Positions 23,495-31,841 of a DNA stretch of 33,034 nt are shown here, piece after piece. The DNA is taken from assembly GCA_036824465.1 (NCBI GenBank), contig DAITAC010000045.1:1-33034 (forward strand), given 5' to 3'. Source of the stretch: JAKOQB01 sp036824465. GTDB lineage: Bacteria; Pseudomonadota; Gammaproteobacteria; Burkholderiales; Burkholderiaceae_F. The stretch's first letter is position 1. The number at the start of each line of letters is the position of its first letter. A program made the translations under genes and the position numbers. The notes under the pieces are model-generated. The model was given only the letters and a program-made list of their open reading frames with translations. It had not been told where the DNA came from and ran no database searches.

Positions 23495-25369
23495 GTGGCA
23501 GCGGAAAAGAAGCGCAGCGTGGCTGCACTGACGGTCGCGGCGATTGGCGTTGTCTACGGCGACATCGGTACCAGCCCACTCTATACGGTCAAGGAAGTCT
23601 TTGGCCCGGCGACCGGCGTGCCGCTCGACCCGGCACATCTGATCGGCGCCGTGTCGTCCATCTTCTGGCTGCTGATGCTGGTGGTCACATTGAAGTATGT
23701 CGTGCTGATCCTGCGCGCCGACAATCGCGGTGAAGGCGGCATCATGGCGCTGGTGGCGCTTGCGACCTCCGCGGCGGGCAAGACGCCGCGGCGGCGAGCC
23801 GCGCTGCTGATGGTCGGCGTACTCGGCGCGGCGCTCTTCTATGGCGACGGCGTCATCACGCCCGCAATCTCAGTGCTCAGTGCGGTCGAGGGGCTGGAGG
23901 TGATGACACCGACACTCAAGCCCTACGTGCTGCCGATCTCAATCGCGATCCTGGTCGGGCTCTTCGTCGTGCAACGGCATGGAACCGCGGCCGTGGGCCG
24001 CTACTTCGGTCCGACGGTCATCGTTTGGTTTCTTACGCTTGCGACGACAGGCGCCCTGCAGATCGCGCGCGAGCCGCAGATTCTGGCGGCGCTGCATCCG
24101 CTGCGCGCGATCGAGTTTCTCGCGGACCGCGGCTGGGGCATCTTCGCCGCGGTTGGCGCGATCGTGCTCGCGGTCACGGGCGCGGAGGCCCTTTACGCGG
24201 ACCTCGGACACTTCGGCAAGCGTCCCATCCGCCTGGCATGGAGCGGACTGGTGCTTCCGTCGCTCGCGCTCAACTACATGGGGCAAGGCGCGCTGTTGAT
24301 TGCCGATCCGAGTGCGCTGGAGAACCCGTTTTATCGCCTGTTTCCCGAGGCGCTCTTGCTGCCCGCAGTGATCCTCGCGGCCATCGCGACGATCATTGCT
24401 TCGCAGGCAGTCATTTCGGGGGCGTATTCGATGACACAGCAGGCGATCCAGCTCGGATTCCTGCCGCGGATGGAGGTTGTCTATACCGCCGCCCAGGAGA
24501 TGGGCCAGATCTACATGCCGGCCGTGAACTGGGCGCTGCTGATTGCGGTGCTTGCCGTGACCACCGGGTTCAGAACATCGTCGAACCTTGCCGGCGCATA
24601 CGGCATCGCCGTCACACTGACCATGTTCGCCACGACCGTCCTGACATTCTTTGTAGTGCGCTACGGCTGGAAGTACCCCGCGTGGCTCTCCGCGCCAGCC
24701 ACCGCGTTCTTCATCCTCGTAGACGCATTGCTGGTGGCGGCCTGTTCGGTGAAGTTCTTCGACGGCGGCTGGTTCCCGATCCTGCTCGGCGCCGCGATCT
24801 TCACGGTAATGGTCACCTGGAAGCGCGGGCGCGAACTGCTGATGGAACAGATCCGCGATGACGGTCTCGAACTGAAATCGTTCTTCGAAAACTTGCTGCA
24901 CTCGGATCTGAGGCGTGTGCCGGGCGCGGCGGTTTTTGCGGTCGCCAACCCCGATGTGGTGCCGCCGGCGTTGCTGCACAACCTGAAGCACAACAAGGTG
25001 CTGCATGAACAGGTTGTGATCCTCAGCGTGATCGTTCATGAGGTTCCGTGGATCTCGTTCGACCGCCGGGTCGAGGTCGGCCTCATCACCCGGAACGTAT
25101 GGAGAGTGCGGGTCAATTACGGATTCATGAACCGGCCCGACATCCCGCAAGCGCTGACGCTGTGCAGGCAGCAGGGGCTGGAGATCAACCTGTTCGAGAC
25201 TTCGTATTTCCTCAGCCGGGAGACGGTGGTGTCGACGCCCAAGGGACGCATGGCGCGCTGGCGTGAGCGTCTGTTCGAGGTACTGTCACGCAACGCCGGT
25301 GCAGTGGTGGACAGCTTCAGGATCCCGGCCAACAGCGTGATCGAACTCGGTACGCGAGTGAATATCTAG
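23495..25369 (+). CDS. kup: Low-affinity potassium transporter Kup
   Basis: A 624-residue KUP/HAK/KT-family K+ uptake protein, probably a K+/H+ symporter, with about 12 membrane helices and a C-terminal cytoplasmic domain (from about residue 440). The family signature VVYGDIGTSPLYTVKEVF lies near the N-terminus (19-36), followed by DNRGEGGIMALVAL and YGDGVITPAISVLSAVEGL. Length matches E. coli Kup (622). GTG 23495 is preceded by GAAGAGGG. The gene follows a KdpD/KdpE-like two-component pair on the same strand, suggesting control of Kup by that pair. The TAG stop lies inside a short inverted repeat shared with the convergent XRE-type gene. Confidence 0.96.
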   Translation: MAAEKKRSVAALTVAAIGVVYGDIGTSPLYTVKEVFGPATGVPLDPAHLIGAVSSIFWLLMLVVTLKYVVLILRADNRGEGGIMALVALATSAAGKTPRRRAALLMVGVLGAALFYGDGVITPAISVLSAVEGLEVMTPTLKPYVLPISIAILVGLFVVQRHGTAAVGRYFGPTVIVWFLTLATTGALQIAREPQILAALHPLRAIEFLADRGWGIFAAVGAIVLAVTGAEALYADLGHFGKRPIRLAWSGLVLPSLALNYMGQGALLIADPSALENPFYRLFPEALLLPAVILAAIATIIASQAVISGAYSMTQQAIQLGFLPRMEVVYTAAQEMGQIYMPAVNWALLIAVLAVTTGFRTSSNLAGAYGIAVTLTMFATTVLTFFVVRYGWKYPAWLSAPATAFFILVDALLVAACSVKFFDGGWFPILLGAAIFTVMVTWKRGRELLMEQIRDDGLELKSFFENLLHSDLRRVPGAAVFAVANPDVVPPALLHNLKHNKVLHEQVVILSVIVHEVPWISFDRRVEVGLITRNVWRVRVNYGFMNRPDIPQALTLCRQQGLEINLFETSYFLSRETVVSTPKGRMARWRERLFEVLSRNAGAVVDSFRIPANSVIELGTRVNI

Positions 25370-25389
25370 TGGTCCCTAACAGGCCACTA
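25367..25389. terminator. Possible bidirectional hairpin between kup and the convergent regulator gene
   Basis: TAGTGG (25367-25372) pairs with CCACTA (25384-25389). CC/GG extends the stem across a one-base bulge, leaving a CTAACA loop. The arms contain the stop codons of both converging genes. There is no T-run, so termination strength is doubtful. Confidence 0.3.
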
Positions 25390-26130
25390 ATGACCCGAGG
25401 CGGGCCGGCGCAGCGCCTTGAACATCCTGGGCTCCCACGCTCGTACGGCGAGCCACACGCTGAGCGGGTGCCGCTCAGCGAGCGGCAAGCCGGCATCCGC
25501 GAGGTGCTGCTCGTTGTAGGCCTCGACGACCTGCCTTAAGCGGCTCAGGAGGGAGACGCGTGAGGCATCCGACACCCGCACGTTCAATACCTGGAGCAGT
25601 TCACCGGGTGCATCGAATGAGTGATCGAAGAAGTCGATCATCTCGCGCTTGGCGAGTTGCGCGATCGGACCGTCCGGGATCCATCTGAACGTGCGCGCCA
25701 CCAGCAGTCGATAGCGATTGCCGGGATGCAGTTGCAGGAAGCCGATTCGCTCCAGGCGCAGCAGCTTCTGAATGCATTCGGCGTCCGTCAGGTCGTAGTA
25801 CTGGATCATCTCTTCCACGCGCAGCAGGTGCAGCGCGCAGACGGCGACGACGAAAAGCTTCACGTCGCCAGTGACTTCCTCCTCCTGCTTCCAGGTCAGA
25901 CCCTCGAGCAGCTTGTGTGGCCGGGGCGCGGTGCGGATCAGGTCGATCAGGTCCAGCTCCAGGAAGTCGCAGATCCGGTCGAGCTGATCCGTTGAACAAT
26001 GCTTGCGCGAGAAGATCCGCTTGACCGTGCCCTCGGAGACCTTCAGGCCGTCGGCCAGGTCAGCGTAGGTCAGCGAGCGGGCCTTCAGGTGCGCCTTGAT
26101 CGCCTCGAACAGGTAGCTGGATGTCGACAC
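25387..26130 (-). CDS. XRE-type helix-turn-helix transcriptional regulator
   Basis: A 247-residue protein with an N-terminal Cro/C1-type HTH (about residues 8-65): TYADLADGLKVSEGTVKRIF holds the helix-turn-helix. The remaining ~180 residues are a helical domain without a recognised ligand motif (segments VEEMIQYYDLTDAECIQKLL and FFDHSFDAPGELLQVLNVRV). The architecture suggests a one-component regulator with a C-terminal sensory or oligomerisation domain. ATG 26130 starts MSTSSYLFEAIKAHL. It is divergent from a lipoprotein gene across a 136-nt intergenic region that may hold its operator. The signal sensed is unknown. Confidence 0.85.
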   Translation of the reverse strand: MSTSSYLFEAIKAHLKARSLTYADLADGLKVSEGTVKRIFSRKHCSTDQLDRICDFLELDLIDLIRTAPRPHKLLEGLTWKQEEEVTGDVKLFVVAVCALHLLRVEEMIQYYDLTDAECIQKLLRLERIGFLQLHPGNRYRLLVARTFRWIPDGPIAQLAKREMIDFFDHSFDAPGELLQVLNVRVSDASRVSLLSRLRQVVEAYNEQHLADAGLPLAERHPLSVWLAVRAWEPRMFKALRRPASGH

Positions 26131-26266
26131 GAGTCCCTCGAAAAGTCACGTCATTTATTACTTCGACTGCGCAGCAATGCGACGCGAGCTGAAATGTTAG
26201 ACCCGATGGCTTTTCTGGTGCCAAATCAACGCGCGGCATCTGCCGCAGCCAAATAAGGAGGACAAA

Positions 26267-26848
26267 ATGAGTGCGAAATTCCGGGCCGCGCGTCTCGCGC
26301 GAAGGATCCTGCTGGTCGCGGGGGTCGGCGCCGGGCTCAGCGCTTGCTATGTGATCCCGATGAACCCAGACGGCTCGCCTGCGTGGCACACGTTGCCGCC
26401 GGGAGTCGTGGCACCCGTTGCGGTGACCTCACCGCCGGCGCCGATCGGGGCGGTAACCGTCGCGCCTGCAGTGCCGGCCGGACCGTCGGCATATCTCGCG
26501 CGGCTATATCCGATGAACGACCGCGCCGCGCAGATGGGCCAGCTCGTGGCCAGCATCACCGACCTGAATACCGGGCGCGGACTGCTGACGCTGAACATGG
26601 GTGGTGAGTTTCTTTCAGGCGAGGCCACCCGCGTCTCCGACACACATCCCGGATTCGGCAACGTGTACGAGAAGGTGCTCAAGACGCCGATCCAGGTCCG
26701 CCCCGGGCAACCCAAGGGCATCGCCAACGCGACCGGTTCACGCGGTACCTGGGCGAATTGCGAATATGTGCTCGAAGGAGGCGGCCGTGGCACGGGCGCG
26801 TGCCTGATGTCCAACGGCGCGGCTTACCAGATCCACTTCGGCGGCTGA
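26267..26848 (+). CDS. Putative lipoprotein of unknown function
   Basis: A 193-residue protein with an N-terminal basic region and hydrophobic segment ending in a lipobox, GAGLSAC (Cys27), so a lipid-anchored envelope protein. A Pro/Val/Ala-rich linker (about 30-75) precedes a globular domain with LYPMNDRAAQMGQLVASI, LNMGGEFLSGEATRV and a C-terminal NCEYVLEGGGRGTGACLMS, where two cysteines could pair. I do not recognise the family. The ribosome site is excellent (AAGGAGGACAAA). It is divergent from the XRE-type gene. Confidence 0.8.
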   Translation: MSAKFRAARLARRILLVAGVGAGLSACYVIPMNPDGSPAWHTLPPGVVAPVAVTSPPAPIGAVTVAPAVPAGPSAYLARLYPMNDRAAQMGQLVASITDLNTGRGLLTLNMGGEFLSGEATRVSDTHPGFGNVYEKVLKTPIQVRPGQPKGIANATGSRGTWANCEYVLEGGGRGTGACLMSNGAAYQIHFGG

Positions 26849-26909
26849 GCCCCGTCGACACCCGTGCGGTGATCAGCGCGGCACCTGCCGTGCCCGCCAC
26901 GCGGGTGAA

Positions 26910-27218
26910 TCATTGGGCTTGCGACTTCGCCAGCAGCATGTAGTGCTCGACCTGCGGCGCTTGCGCGAAAAACGGTCCGACGATCGCGCGCCATTGCGCA
27001 AACGCGGGCGAGCCGCGGAAGTCGACTGTGTGGTTCTCGAGCGTGTCCCAGAAGATCATCAGCAGATAGCGCTCGGGCGACTCGATGCCCTTGTTCACCT
27101 TGTAGCCGCGGAAGCCCTTGGCCTTCGCGATCACCGTTTCGACTCCGCGACGGATGGCTTCGTCGAATGCGGCCTGCTGGCCGGGCTGGATGCGGATATC
27201 GGCGACTTCAAGGATCAT
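26910..27218 (-). CDS. ABM-domain (antibiotic biosynthesis monooxygenase-like) protein
   Basis: A 102-residue single-domain protein of the dimeric alpha+beta barrel ABM superfamily. Visible features are IRIQPGQQAAFDEAIRRG, then GFRGYKVNKGIESPERYLL, IFWDTLENHTVDFRGS and the FAQWRAIVGPFF segment. Such small proteins include quinol monooxygenases, haem-degrading enzymes and many uncharacterised members. No haem ligand can be assigned with confidence, so the reaction is open. ATG 27218 has GGAG upstream; the longer in-frame extension is arginine-rich and unrelated to the family. It converges on the lipoprotein gene and diverges from the next gene. Confidence 0.85.
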   Translation of the reverse strand: MILEVADIRIQPGQQAAFDEAIRRGVETVIAKAKGFRGYKVNKGIESPERYLLMIFWDTLENHTVDFRGSPAFAQWRAIVGPFFAQAPQVEHYMLLAKSQAQ

Positions 27219-27292
27219 AGGCGGGCTCCGATGTGACGGGCGATGGTAGCGCCGCGCCCGGTGATTCGCACTTCTTGCCCGCAGATAGGTGC

Positions 27293-27320
27293 TTGCACCC
27301 AAGCTCCGTCGGACTACAGT
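27293..27320 (+). promoter_or_regulatory. Candidate promoter for the cyclic-nucleotide-binding-domain gene
   Basis: TTGCAC (27293-27298) and TACAGT (27315-27320) are spaced by 16 nt and lie about 80 nt before ATG 27401, followed by an A-run. Only moderate consensus similarity supports this. Confidence 0.3.
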
Positions 27321-27400
27321 GAAAAAAGGAGGCGGGGCGGGACGCCACTCCGACGCTGACCCTGCCGCCCGTCTGTCGCAGACCACACAGGGAGGCAGTC

Positions 27401-27880
27401 ATGACTACTGCAACGATGGATCCGGCGATCGAGGACCTACCGCTGTTCCGGCAGCTTCGGCCGAGAAACATTGAGAAGCTGCGCTCGCTCGCGCGGCCGC
27501 TGTGCTTCGATGCCGGGCAGATCATCTTCCGCGAAGGCGATACCAGTTCGCTGTTCTATGTCATCCGGTCGGGTCATGTGGCGCTTGAGATTGCGGCGCC
27601 GGAACGGTCGTTGCGGGTGCAGATCCTTGGGCCGGGCGACGAATTCGGCTGGTCGGCGCTGCTGACCGGGCGCGGCAAGCATTTTCAGGCGCACACGCTC
27701 GATGCGGTCGAGGCGTTCGCGCTCGAGGGCACCGAGTTGCTTGCCATGTGTCGTGAGGATCCTGTGTTCGGCTTCGAACTGATGCAGCACCTGCTCGGGC
27801 TGGTGGCCGATCGCTTGCAGGCCACGCGCGTGCAGTTGTCGGACTTCTATTCGCCAGCGGCCAAGCGCGCCGGGGCTTGA
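27401..27880 (+). CDS. Single-domain cyclic-nucleotide-binding-like protein (Crp/Fnr type, no HTH)
   Basis: A 159-residue protein with one cNMP-binding-type beta barrel: LPLFRQLRPRNIEKL at the N-terminus, then FDAGQIIFREGDTSSLFYVI, SGHVALEIAAP and a C-terminal helix LLGLVADRLQATRVQLSD. The usual Crp DNA-binding helix-turn-helix is absent and the protein simply ends. In the phosphate-binding cassette the expected Gly-Glu and Arg-Ser/Thr-Ala residues are not seen: the protein has FGWSALLTGRG and KHFQAHTL. Cyclic nucleotide binding is therefore doubtful. The start at ATG 27401 has a GGGAGGCA site. It may be a protein-interaction sensor module. The partner is unknown. Confidence 0.87.
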   Translation: MTTATMDPAIEDLPLFRQLRPRNIEKLRSLARPLCFDAGQIIFREGDTSSLFYVIRSGHVALEIAAPERSLRVQILGPGDEFGWSALLTGRGKHFQAHTLDAVEAFALEGTELLAMCREDPVFGFELMQHLLGLVADRLQATRVQLSDFYSPAAKRAGA

Positions 27881-27929
27881 ACGGGTCGAGCGCCGTCGCT
27901 GAACCCGAAGTGTCCGTGGGTGTGTCGCG

Positions 27930-28379
27930 TCACTGCGGCGGACAGGCGCCGCCCTTGTCGAACACGATGCGCCAGACGCCAGGCGCCTCCTGGCGCCAGA
28001 TCGACAGAAACGAGCCGACGCATTTGCCGCTCGGGTCGAACACGGGCCCGGTGCTGAGCGCGAGCGTTCCGGAGTCGAGCGCCTGAACGACCTGCGGCCG
28101 CCACGAGAAGGGTGCCGTCGGCTTTTCGTAGAAACGTTTCCACGCATCGGCGACGGTCCGCTTGCCGCGCAGCGGCGTGTCGCCATTGAAGAACACGGTT
28201 TCTTCGGACAGGAAAGCGGTGAACGCCGCGTGATCGCGATCGGCCATGGTCCGGGCGAATGCGCGCTCTGTGTCGGCAACCTGTGCTTCGAGCGCGGCGC
28301 GGTCCGGACGCGTCGGCGGCGTGCCGCAGGCGGCCAGAAACAGCCAGGCCGCGCCAAGGACGAGAGCGATGCGCATCAT
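27930..28379 (-). CDS. SnoaL/DUF4440-like lipoprotein
   Basis: A 149-residue protein with a lipoprotein signal: a hydrophobic segment and lipobox LAAC, Cys18. The mature domain is of the NTF2-like SnoaL/DUF4440 type: ADTERAFARTMADRDHAAFT, FLSEETVFFNGDTPLRGK, AWKRFYEKP and a C-terminal WRIVFDKGGACPP. These cone-shaped domains bind small molecules or have diverse catalytic roles; the function here is unknown. ATG 28379 has GAGGAG upstream and a second ATG follows directly. It is the last gene of the minus-strand series, 104 nt after the PepSY gene. Confidence 0.83.
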   Translation of the reverse strand: MMRIALVLGAAWLFLAACGTPPTRPDRAALEAQVADTERAFARTMADRDHAAFTAFLSEETVFFNGDTPLRGKRTVADAWKRFYEKPTAPFSWRPQVVQALDSGTLALSTGPVFDPSGKCVGSFLSIWRQEAPGVWRIVFDKGGACPPQ

Positions 28380-28483
28380 GGGCTCCTCGAATCGACCGGC
28401 GGAAGATACTTCACTGCGGCCCCGCACTACGTCGGGGCTGCAAGATGCGCAACGAAAACGCAACGCACGCCGCCTGTGTGGCG

Positions 28484-29680
28484 CTACTCGCCAGACGCCA
28501 TGCCGTGCGAACCGGTGAGTGCCTGCGCGCGCGCGGCGCGGCGCTCGCGGCCGATGCGTTCACCGCGGCGCTTGCGCAGCCACACCCACAGCCCGGTGCA
28601 GACGAGCAGCAGCGGCGCCAGCCCGGTGGCGCTCATCGCGATGCGACCGCCCAAGCCGAATGCGGTGCCGGTGTGCAGAGGCAGGAACCAGTGCATCAAC
28701 GTCTCGCCGGCCGTGCGCGTGCCGTCACTGCGCTCCACCAGGATGTCGCCGGACTGCGGGTGTACCCACAGGATCGTGTCGCCGAGCCGATGCTCGTCGC
28801 CGGGCCGATGCAGATAGAACAGGTAGCCGCCGGCGCGTCCGGGCGGCCCGTGGATCTCGGTGATCACGTGCTGCGGATAGGCGGCGCGCACGCCGTCGAC
28901 GAGTTGACCGAACGGTCTGGGCTCCTCACCCGGGCCGCCGCGCCACGGAACGGTCGGGAATGAATTGACTTTCGAAAACACGTTGACCAGATCGCGCACG
29001 TAGTTCAGCCACACGAGCGTGCTGCCGGTGATTGTGGCCAGCAGCAGCAGCGCAATGAAGATCGCGCCGGTGGATCGATGCAGATCGAACAACACCCGCG
29101 TCGCATTCGCGCGCAGGTTGATCCACACCAGCCGCCTGAATGCGGCGAGCTTCTTCGGCCACGCCACGACCAGCCCGCTGATCGCGTTGGCGAGCAGCAT
29201 CAACCCGGCCACGCCAACGATGTTGGCGCCGGAGTTGCCGAGCAGCACGTTGCGATGAAACTCGTACAGGGTCTTCAACAGGTGTCGCGGAGACAAGCCC
29301 CGCGCTTCCGCGCCGCGCGTGCCGAGCAGGCGACCCGTGACCGGATCGAACATCGCCTCGACGCGCTCATGGCCGACGCGTCGGATCGGCGATACGCGGA
29401 CGAACACGCGGTACACGTCGCCGCCGGCCAACGGCAGGCGCATGCGTTCGACCTTGCCGAGGGGAAACTCGTCGGCAGCGCGAGTCGCAATCGCATCCGG
29501 CGACAGCAACACGCCGCGCGCGTGCGTGGTGAGCAGATCGGGATTGAGCCACGCGTCGATCGCGTCTTCGAATACCAGGATGCTGCCGGTGAATCCGACC
29601 AGCGCGAACCACGCGCCCAGGCCAATGCCGAGCCAGCGATGGACCGACAACCAGGTTCGGCGTGCCTGCGCCCTGCTCAC
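28484..29680 (-). CDS. PepSY-associated transmembrane protein
   Basis: A 398-residue inner-membrane protein of the PepSY_TM family, often linked to iron-siderophore uptake or reduction. The N-terminus WLSVHRWLGIGLGAWFALVG contains the family's first helix. Large periplasmic segments alternate with helices near 150-175, 205-230 and 345-372. FEFHRNVLL-like (YEFHRNVLLG) and FDLHRSTGAIF contain the conserved histidines, and HWFLPLHTGTAFG follows near residue 330. The start is GTG 29680, 13 nt after the stop of the HtrA-like gene. No clear Shine-Dalgarno is visible, so translation is probably coupled. A haem- or iron-related redox role is a family-level suggestion. Confidence 0.9.
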   Translation of the reverse strand: MSRAQARRTWLSVHRWLGIGLGAWFALVGFTGSILVFEDAIDAWLNPDLLTTHARGVLLSPDAIATRAADEFPLGKVERMRLPLAGGDVYRVFVRVSPIRRVGHERVEAMFDPVTGRLLGTRGAEARGLSPRHLLKTLYEFHRNVLLGNSGANIVGVAGLMLLANAISGLVVAWPKKLAAFRRLVWINLRANATRVLFDLHRSTGAIFIALLLLATITGSTLVWLNYVRDLVNVFSKVNSFPTVPWRGGPGEEPRPFGQLVDGVRAAYPQHVITEIHGPPGRAGGYLFYLHRPGDEHRLGDTILWVHPQSGDILVERSDGTRTAGETLMHWFLPLHTGTAFGLGGRIAMSATGLAPLLLVCTGLWVWLRKRRGERIGRERRAARAQALTGSHGMASGE

Positions 29681-29693
29681 GACGGCAAACGAT

Positions 29694-30710
29694 TTACTGC
29701 CTTGAGGGCTCGCGAAAGTGCGCGGCGCGGTCGATCGACTTCAGCGTCACGTCCAGCACGACCGGCCCGCGCATCAGGCGCAGCGGCACATCCACGCCGG
29801 CGGCGCCGAGTCCCCACACGGTCCGATACAACTGCGCTTGCGATGCAACCGGGGCGCTGCCGACCGCAAGCACTATATCGCCTTGCTGCACGCCGGCCTT
29901 GTCTGCGGGGCCGTCGCCATTGACGCGCGTGACCACAAGGTGACCGCGAAGCTCGGTCGTCGCCAGGCCCATCCACGGCCGCGGTGCACCTTTGCGTTTG
30001 CCATGCGCGATCAGGTCGGCCAGGATCGGCTTGACGATGTCGATCGGCACGAACATGTTGCCGGGCATTTCCTCCTGGTCACCTTCGGGGTCGACGTCGC
30101 GCACCAGCAGCGAACCCACGCCGACCAGTTGCAGGTTGCGGTTGATCAGTGCCGCACCCGCCCACGCATCCGTCGGTGGCGAAACGAACAGCGCCTCGTC
30201 GAGCAGGTACTCCCAGCCGCCGGTGAACTGACGCTTGGCCATCAGGCGTGCGAGGCTCGCCGCCGCCCGGCCGCCGAAGGGCAGCGTCATCACCACGTCC
30301 TCTTCGCGCAGTCCAGCCGACGAACCGAGCGTGATCGGCTTGATGCCGAGCGGGGCCAGCGGTTCGAGTACGGCGAAGCCGGTTGCGTGGTCATATCCAG
30401 CCACGCGTGCCGGCAAGGTGCGATTGGCGCTGGTGGTCAGCTGCACCTCCTGCGCTTCGATCGCCAGATAGCCGATCGTCAGCACAAGGCCGCGCTCGTC
30501 GATCACGATGCCGGAGCCGATGCGTTCGCGCCCCAGCGTTTCGTTCGAGCGGGCGTCCGGAAGCGCCTGCGTGCGCACGCGGACCACGGCATCGACCAGC
30601 GCCTGCGCGTGCGCTTCGTCCAGCGGTGTGGCGGGCTGCGCCGACGTATTCGAGCTCAGCAGCAGTGCGCACGCGCCGACGATCGATGCGGTTCGAAGGA
30701 TCGAATGCAT
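29694..30710 (-). CDS. HtrA/DegP-like PDZ protein lacking the catalytic triad (pseudoprotease)
   Basis: A 338-residue protein with a signal peptide (hydrophobic 8-20, AQPA cleavage-like site), a trypsin-like S1C domain (about 40-205) and one C-terminal PDZ domain (about 240-325). Family landmarks are clear: GSGIVIDERGLVLT, FAVLEPL and the PDZ segment GPADKAGVQQGDIVLAVG. However, all three catalytic positions are changed by my alignment with DegP. His in the NNHV motif is Tyr81, Asp in the SDIAL motif is Gly111, and Ser in GNSGG is Ala184. The protein should fold but not cleave, so a chaperone or peptide-binding periplasmic role is likely. ATG 30710 with GGAGAG upstream was chosen. It is followed 13 nt later by the PepSY gene. 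Confidence 0.87.
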   Translation of the reverse strand: MHSILRTASIVGACALLLSSNTSAQPATPLDEAHAQALVDAVVRVRTQALPDARSNETLGRERIGSGIVIDERGLVLTIGYLAIEAQEVQLTTSANRTLPARVAGYDHATGFAVLEPLAPLGIKPITLGSSAGLREEDVVMTLPFGGRAAASLARLMAKRQFTGGWEYLLDEALFVSPPTDAWAGAALINRNLQLVGVGSLLVRDVDPEGDQEEMPGNMFVPIDIVKPILADLIAHGKRKGAPRPWMGLATTELRGHLVVTRVNGDGPADKAGVQQGDIVLAVGSAPVASQAQLYRTVWGLGAAGVDVPLRLMRGPVVLDVTLKSIDRAAHFREPSRQ

Positions 30711-30785
30711 GCTTTGCTCTCCATGCCTCTGCCGTGCCAACCTCTTCACACCATACGCCGCTTTATGCAGGGCTCGGTTGCCGTT

Positions 30786-31841
30786 TCAGGTGAGGTCCAG
30801 CGGCGCGTTTAGACGTGTTCCCGGGACGACGATACCGCCACGATCGCCGATCGTGATCGACCCGTAGCGCGCGGCAAATGCCGGCGGCAGTTCGCGCGCA
30901 CCGGGGCAGGCAAGCCACAACCGCAGCAGATGGCGCTTGCGCGCGGGCTCGGGCCAGTCTTCGAACGCGGTTCGATCGTGCAGCAGCGTGTGGTTGTGCA
31001 CGAATTGCATGTCGCCGGGTGCAAGGCGCATCGTCAGGTTCAAGCGCGGATTGTTGGCCAGCGTATCGAAAAGATCGAGCGCCTTGATGTCTTCTTCGGT
31101 CAACGGTGGCACCTCTGAAAAGCGCTGCGCGCTCTCGAAGTATTGCCGCTGATAGAACACGGTGAGCGCGTTCGCGTACCAGCTGAACACCGGGATCATG
31201 AAGAAGGGAAGCTGGCCGGCCGGCACTTCGCCGCGGCGGTCGTATGCCATCGGCGAGAGCAGCCGCGCCAGCAGATCGGGGTGCGCGGCGCGCAGCTCAT
31301 TGAAGATCGTCAGCGCGCTGACGAGCAGGGAATCGCCGCCGCTCTTTGCTTCGCGCAAGCACAACAGGCCGACCACGTCGCATGAGTCGGTGTGAAAGGT
31401 CTGCCGCTCGTGCGTCTGATAGATGCGCACGTTGGGGTCGGTGCTCGACAGCCCGAGATCGCACACATGGCCGAGCACATGCCCCTTCGCGTTCTGCGAA
31501 CGTGCTCGGCCCAGGTGGGCGCCGATGCCCATGAAGATGGTCGCGGCTTCGCGGCGCGAATAGCGTTCGAGGGGAAGACCGCGAATCAGCAAGAAGCCGC
31601 GGCCGTGCAGCAACTCACGCAGCCAACTGTCCAGTTGGCTGCCGAGCGACGGCAGCGGAAAGTCGTTGCGGGCGAGTTGCGCGATGTCGAGGTTGCGCGC
31701 GCTGACCGTGCGCATCGCGGCCTCGAGTTCGGCGATCTGCTTCTTCGACAACTGAACGATCCAGTCATCCCGCGCGGCGATATCGGGTCCGCGCCACGCG
31801 GCCGGCCCCGACTGCAGTGGCGGCAACTCGACCTCATTCAT
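30786..31841 (-). CDS. TauD/TfdA-family Fe(II)/2-oxoglutarate-type dioxygenase
   Basis: A 351-residue non-haem iron oxygenase. The HxD iron motif is His150/Asp152 in FHTDSCD; the distal iron ligand is His288 in NHTLLHDRTAF, and the 2-oxoglutarate-binding Arg is expected in RHLLRLWL (303-310). The pattern SKKQIAELEAAM at the N-terminus and the FVHNHTLLH stretch resemble TauD-family enzymes that are common in proteobacteria without known substrates. ATG 31841 overlaps the stop of the upstream MFS gene by ATGA, so the two are coupled and the transporter may import or export the dioxygenase substrate or product. A longer in-frame start would run deep into the MFS gene and was rejected. Confidence 0.9.
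   Translation of the reverse strand: MNEVELPPLQSGPAAWRGPDIAARDDWIVQLSKKQIAELEAAMRTVSARNLDIAQLARNDFPLPSLGSQLDSWLRELLHGRGFLLIRGLPLERYSRREAATIFMGIGAHLGRARSQNAKGHVLGHVCDLGLSSTDPNVRIYQTHERQTFHTDSCDVVGLLCLREAKSGGDSLLVSALTIFNELRAAHPDLLARLLSPMAYDRRGEVPAGQLPFFMIPVFSWYANALTVFYQRQYFESAQRFSEVPPLTEEDIKALDLFDTLANNPRLNLTMRLAPGDMQFVHNHTLLHDRTAFEDWPEPARKRHLLRLWLACPGARELPPAFAARYGSITIGDRGGIVVPGTRLNAPLDLT

Noticed and set aside
26859..26907. CACCCG/CGGGTG arms between the lipoprotein and ABM genes as a bidirectional terminator
   Set aside because: The 6-bp arms are separated by 37 nt with only a weak inner stem and no T-run.
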